Assembly: GCA_947169985.1 (NCBI GenBank)
Contig: CAMVRW010000123.1
Location: 1-7,113, forward strand
DNA from: an uncultured Butyrivibrio sp.
GTDB lineage: Bacteria > Bacillota > Clostridia > Lachnospirales > Lachnospiraceae
Length of the DNA stretch: 7,113 nt
Direction of reading: 5' to 3'
The position numbers and the translations under genes were made by a program. Below the pieces are notes generated by a model, which searched no databases, was not told the origin of the DNA, and was given only the letters and a program-made list of their open reading frames with translations. Below are positions 6,764 through 7,113 of the stretch, piece by piece (the first letter of the stretch is position 1; each line of letters starts with the position of its first letter).

Positions 6764-6792
6764 TTGACAGTCACAGCAATTTAAACTAAAAT
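6764..6792 (+). promoter_or_regulatory. Sigma-A promoter of rpsT
   Basis: A perfect TTGACA (6764-6769), a 17-base spacer and TAAAAT (6787-6792, 5 of 6 matches). Transcription is predicted to begin near 6799, giving a leader of about 90 bases before the S20 start. It is strong, as expected for a ribosomal protein gene. Confidence 0.78.
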
Positions 6793-6803
6793 ATTTCTAC
6801 GTA

Positions 6804-6841
6804 TGTGGCATTAACTGTCCGTGTCCGGCTTAATGCGCACA
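6804..6841 (+). promoter_or_regulatory. Bulged hairpin in the rpsT leader, candidate regulatory structure
   Basis: TGTG-GCATTAA (6804-6814) pairs with TTAATGC-g-CACA (6830-6841), giving 11 base pairs interrupted by one bulged G at 6837. The 15-base loop can form a small inner stem (CCG 6819-6821 with CGG 6826-6828). It begins a few bases after the predicted transcript start. No T-run follows, so it is not an intrinsic terminator. It could stabilise the mRNA or serve autoregulation by S20, which is known to repress its own synthesis in Escherichia coli. That role here is inference. Confidence 0.5.
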
Positions 6842-6887
6842 CGAACATATAATATACAACAACACATTGATTATTTCGGAGGTAATT

Positions 6888-7113
6888 ATGGCAAATATTA
6901 AATCCGCCAAGAAGAGAGTATTAGTTAGCGAGAAGAAGGCATTACAGAACCAGATGATCAAGTCTGCAGTTAAGACAGAGATCAAGAAGGTTAGAGCTGC
7001 TGTAGAGGCAGGCAATAAGGAAGAGGCTGCAAAGGCACTCCTTGCTGCAACATCAGCAATCGACAAGGCTGAGTCAAAGGGCGTATTCAAGAAGAACACA
7101 GCTTCTAGAAAAG
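6888..7113 (+). CDS. rpsT: 30S ribosomal protein S20 (3' end cut by window edge)
   Basis: Primary 16S rRNA-binding protein of the small subunit body. The first 75 codons are present, starting [22 protein letters not shown] and continuing through the helical, Lys/Ala-rich body to [11 protein letters not shown], the conserved segment near the S20 C-terminus. The full family length is about 87, so only about a dozen residues are missing. ATG at 6888 has an excellent ribosome site, GGAGG at 6878-6882, spacing 5. It is transcribed divergently from lepA from its own promoter, with a structured leader of about 90 bases. Nothing unusual is seen in the coding part. Confidence 0.97.
   Translation, partial: MANIKSAKKRVLVSEKKALQNQMIKSAVKTEIKKVRAAVEAGNKEEAAKALLAATSAIDKAESKGVFKKNTASRK

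Noticed and set aside
6848..6853. TATAAT on the plus strand close to rpsT, considered as a second promoter
   Set aside because: No acceptable -35 lies 16-18 bases upstream, and the promoter at 6764-6792 is much better.
6830..7099. Minus-strand frame of 89 codons opposite rpsT with hydrophobic content
   Set aside because: The hydrophobic residues are the complement of Lys/Ala codons in S20. It begins beyond the conserved region and has no ribosome site.

Overview
The window looks chromosomal, from an anaerobic, low-to-mid GC Gram-positive bacterium of the Clostridia, most likely Lachnospiraceae. The reasons are the lepA-hemW pair diverging from rpsT (a common Firmicutes layout), purine-rich Shine-Dalgarno sites, a lipoprotein-type substrate-binding protein, and the N-terminus of a clostridial-type monomeric [FeFe] hydrogenase. 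The family placement is inferred from the proteins alone.

Right end (about 6700-7113): a divergent intergenic region drives rpsT (ribosomal protein S20, cut by the window edge) to the right and lepA to the left. Both promoters can be read, and their -35 regions almost coincide. The rpsT leader contains a bulged hairpin of 11 base pairs. Middle (3676-6701, minus strand): lepA (elongation factor 4) then hemW (radical-SAM heme chaperone), 17 bases apart and evidently co-transcribed.

Left half (1-3573, minus strand): after a 102-base AT-rich gap with a plausible promoter comes a very compact series of genes. In order these are larB (first enzyme of nickel-pincer cofactor synthesis), an ABC importer (lipoprotein binding protein, permease, short ATPase) and the first 120 codons of a [FeFe] hydrogenase-like iron-sulfur protein that runs off the left edge. 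Junctions are 21 bases, two 4-base ATGA overlaps and a 1-base gap, so this is almost certainly one translationally coupled operon.

The core genes (rpsT, lepA, hemW) are ordinary. The point of interest is the accessory operon. It joins a Ni-pincer cofactor enzyme, an importer of unknown substrate and an [FeFe] hydrogenase of a poorly understood group, with no other lar gene, nickel transporter or hydrogenase maturase in view. A shared physiological role is a hypothesis drawn from gene order only. I see no mobile elements, CRISPR arrays, tRNA or rRNA genes, or disrupted genes.
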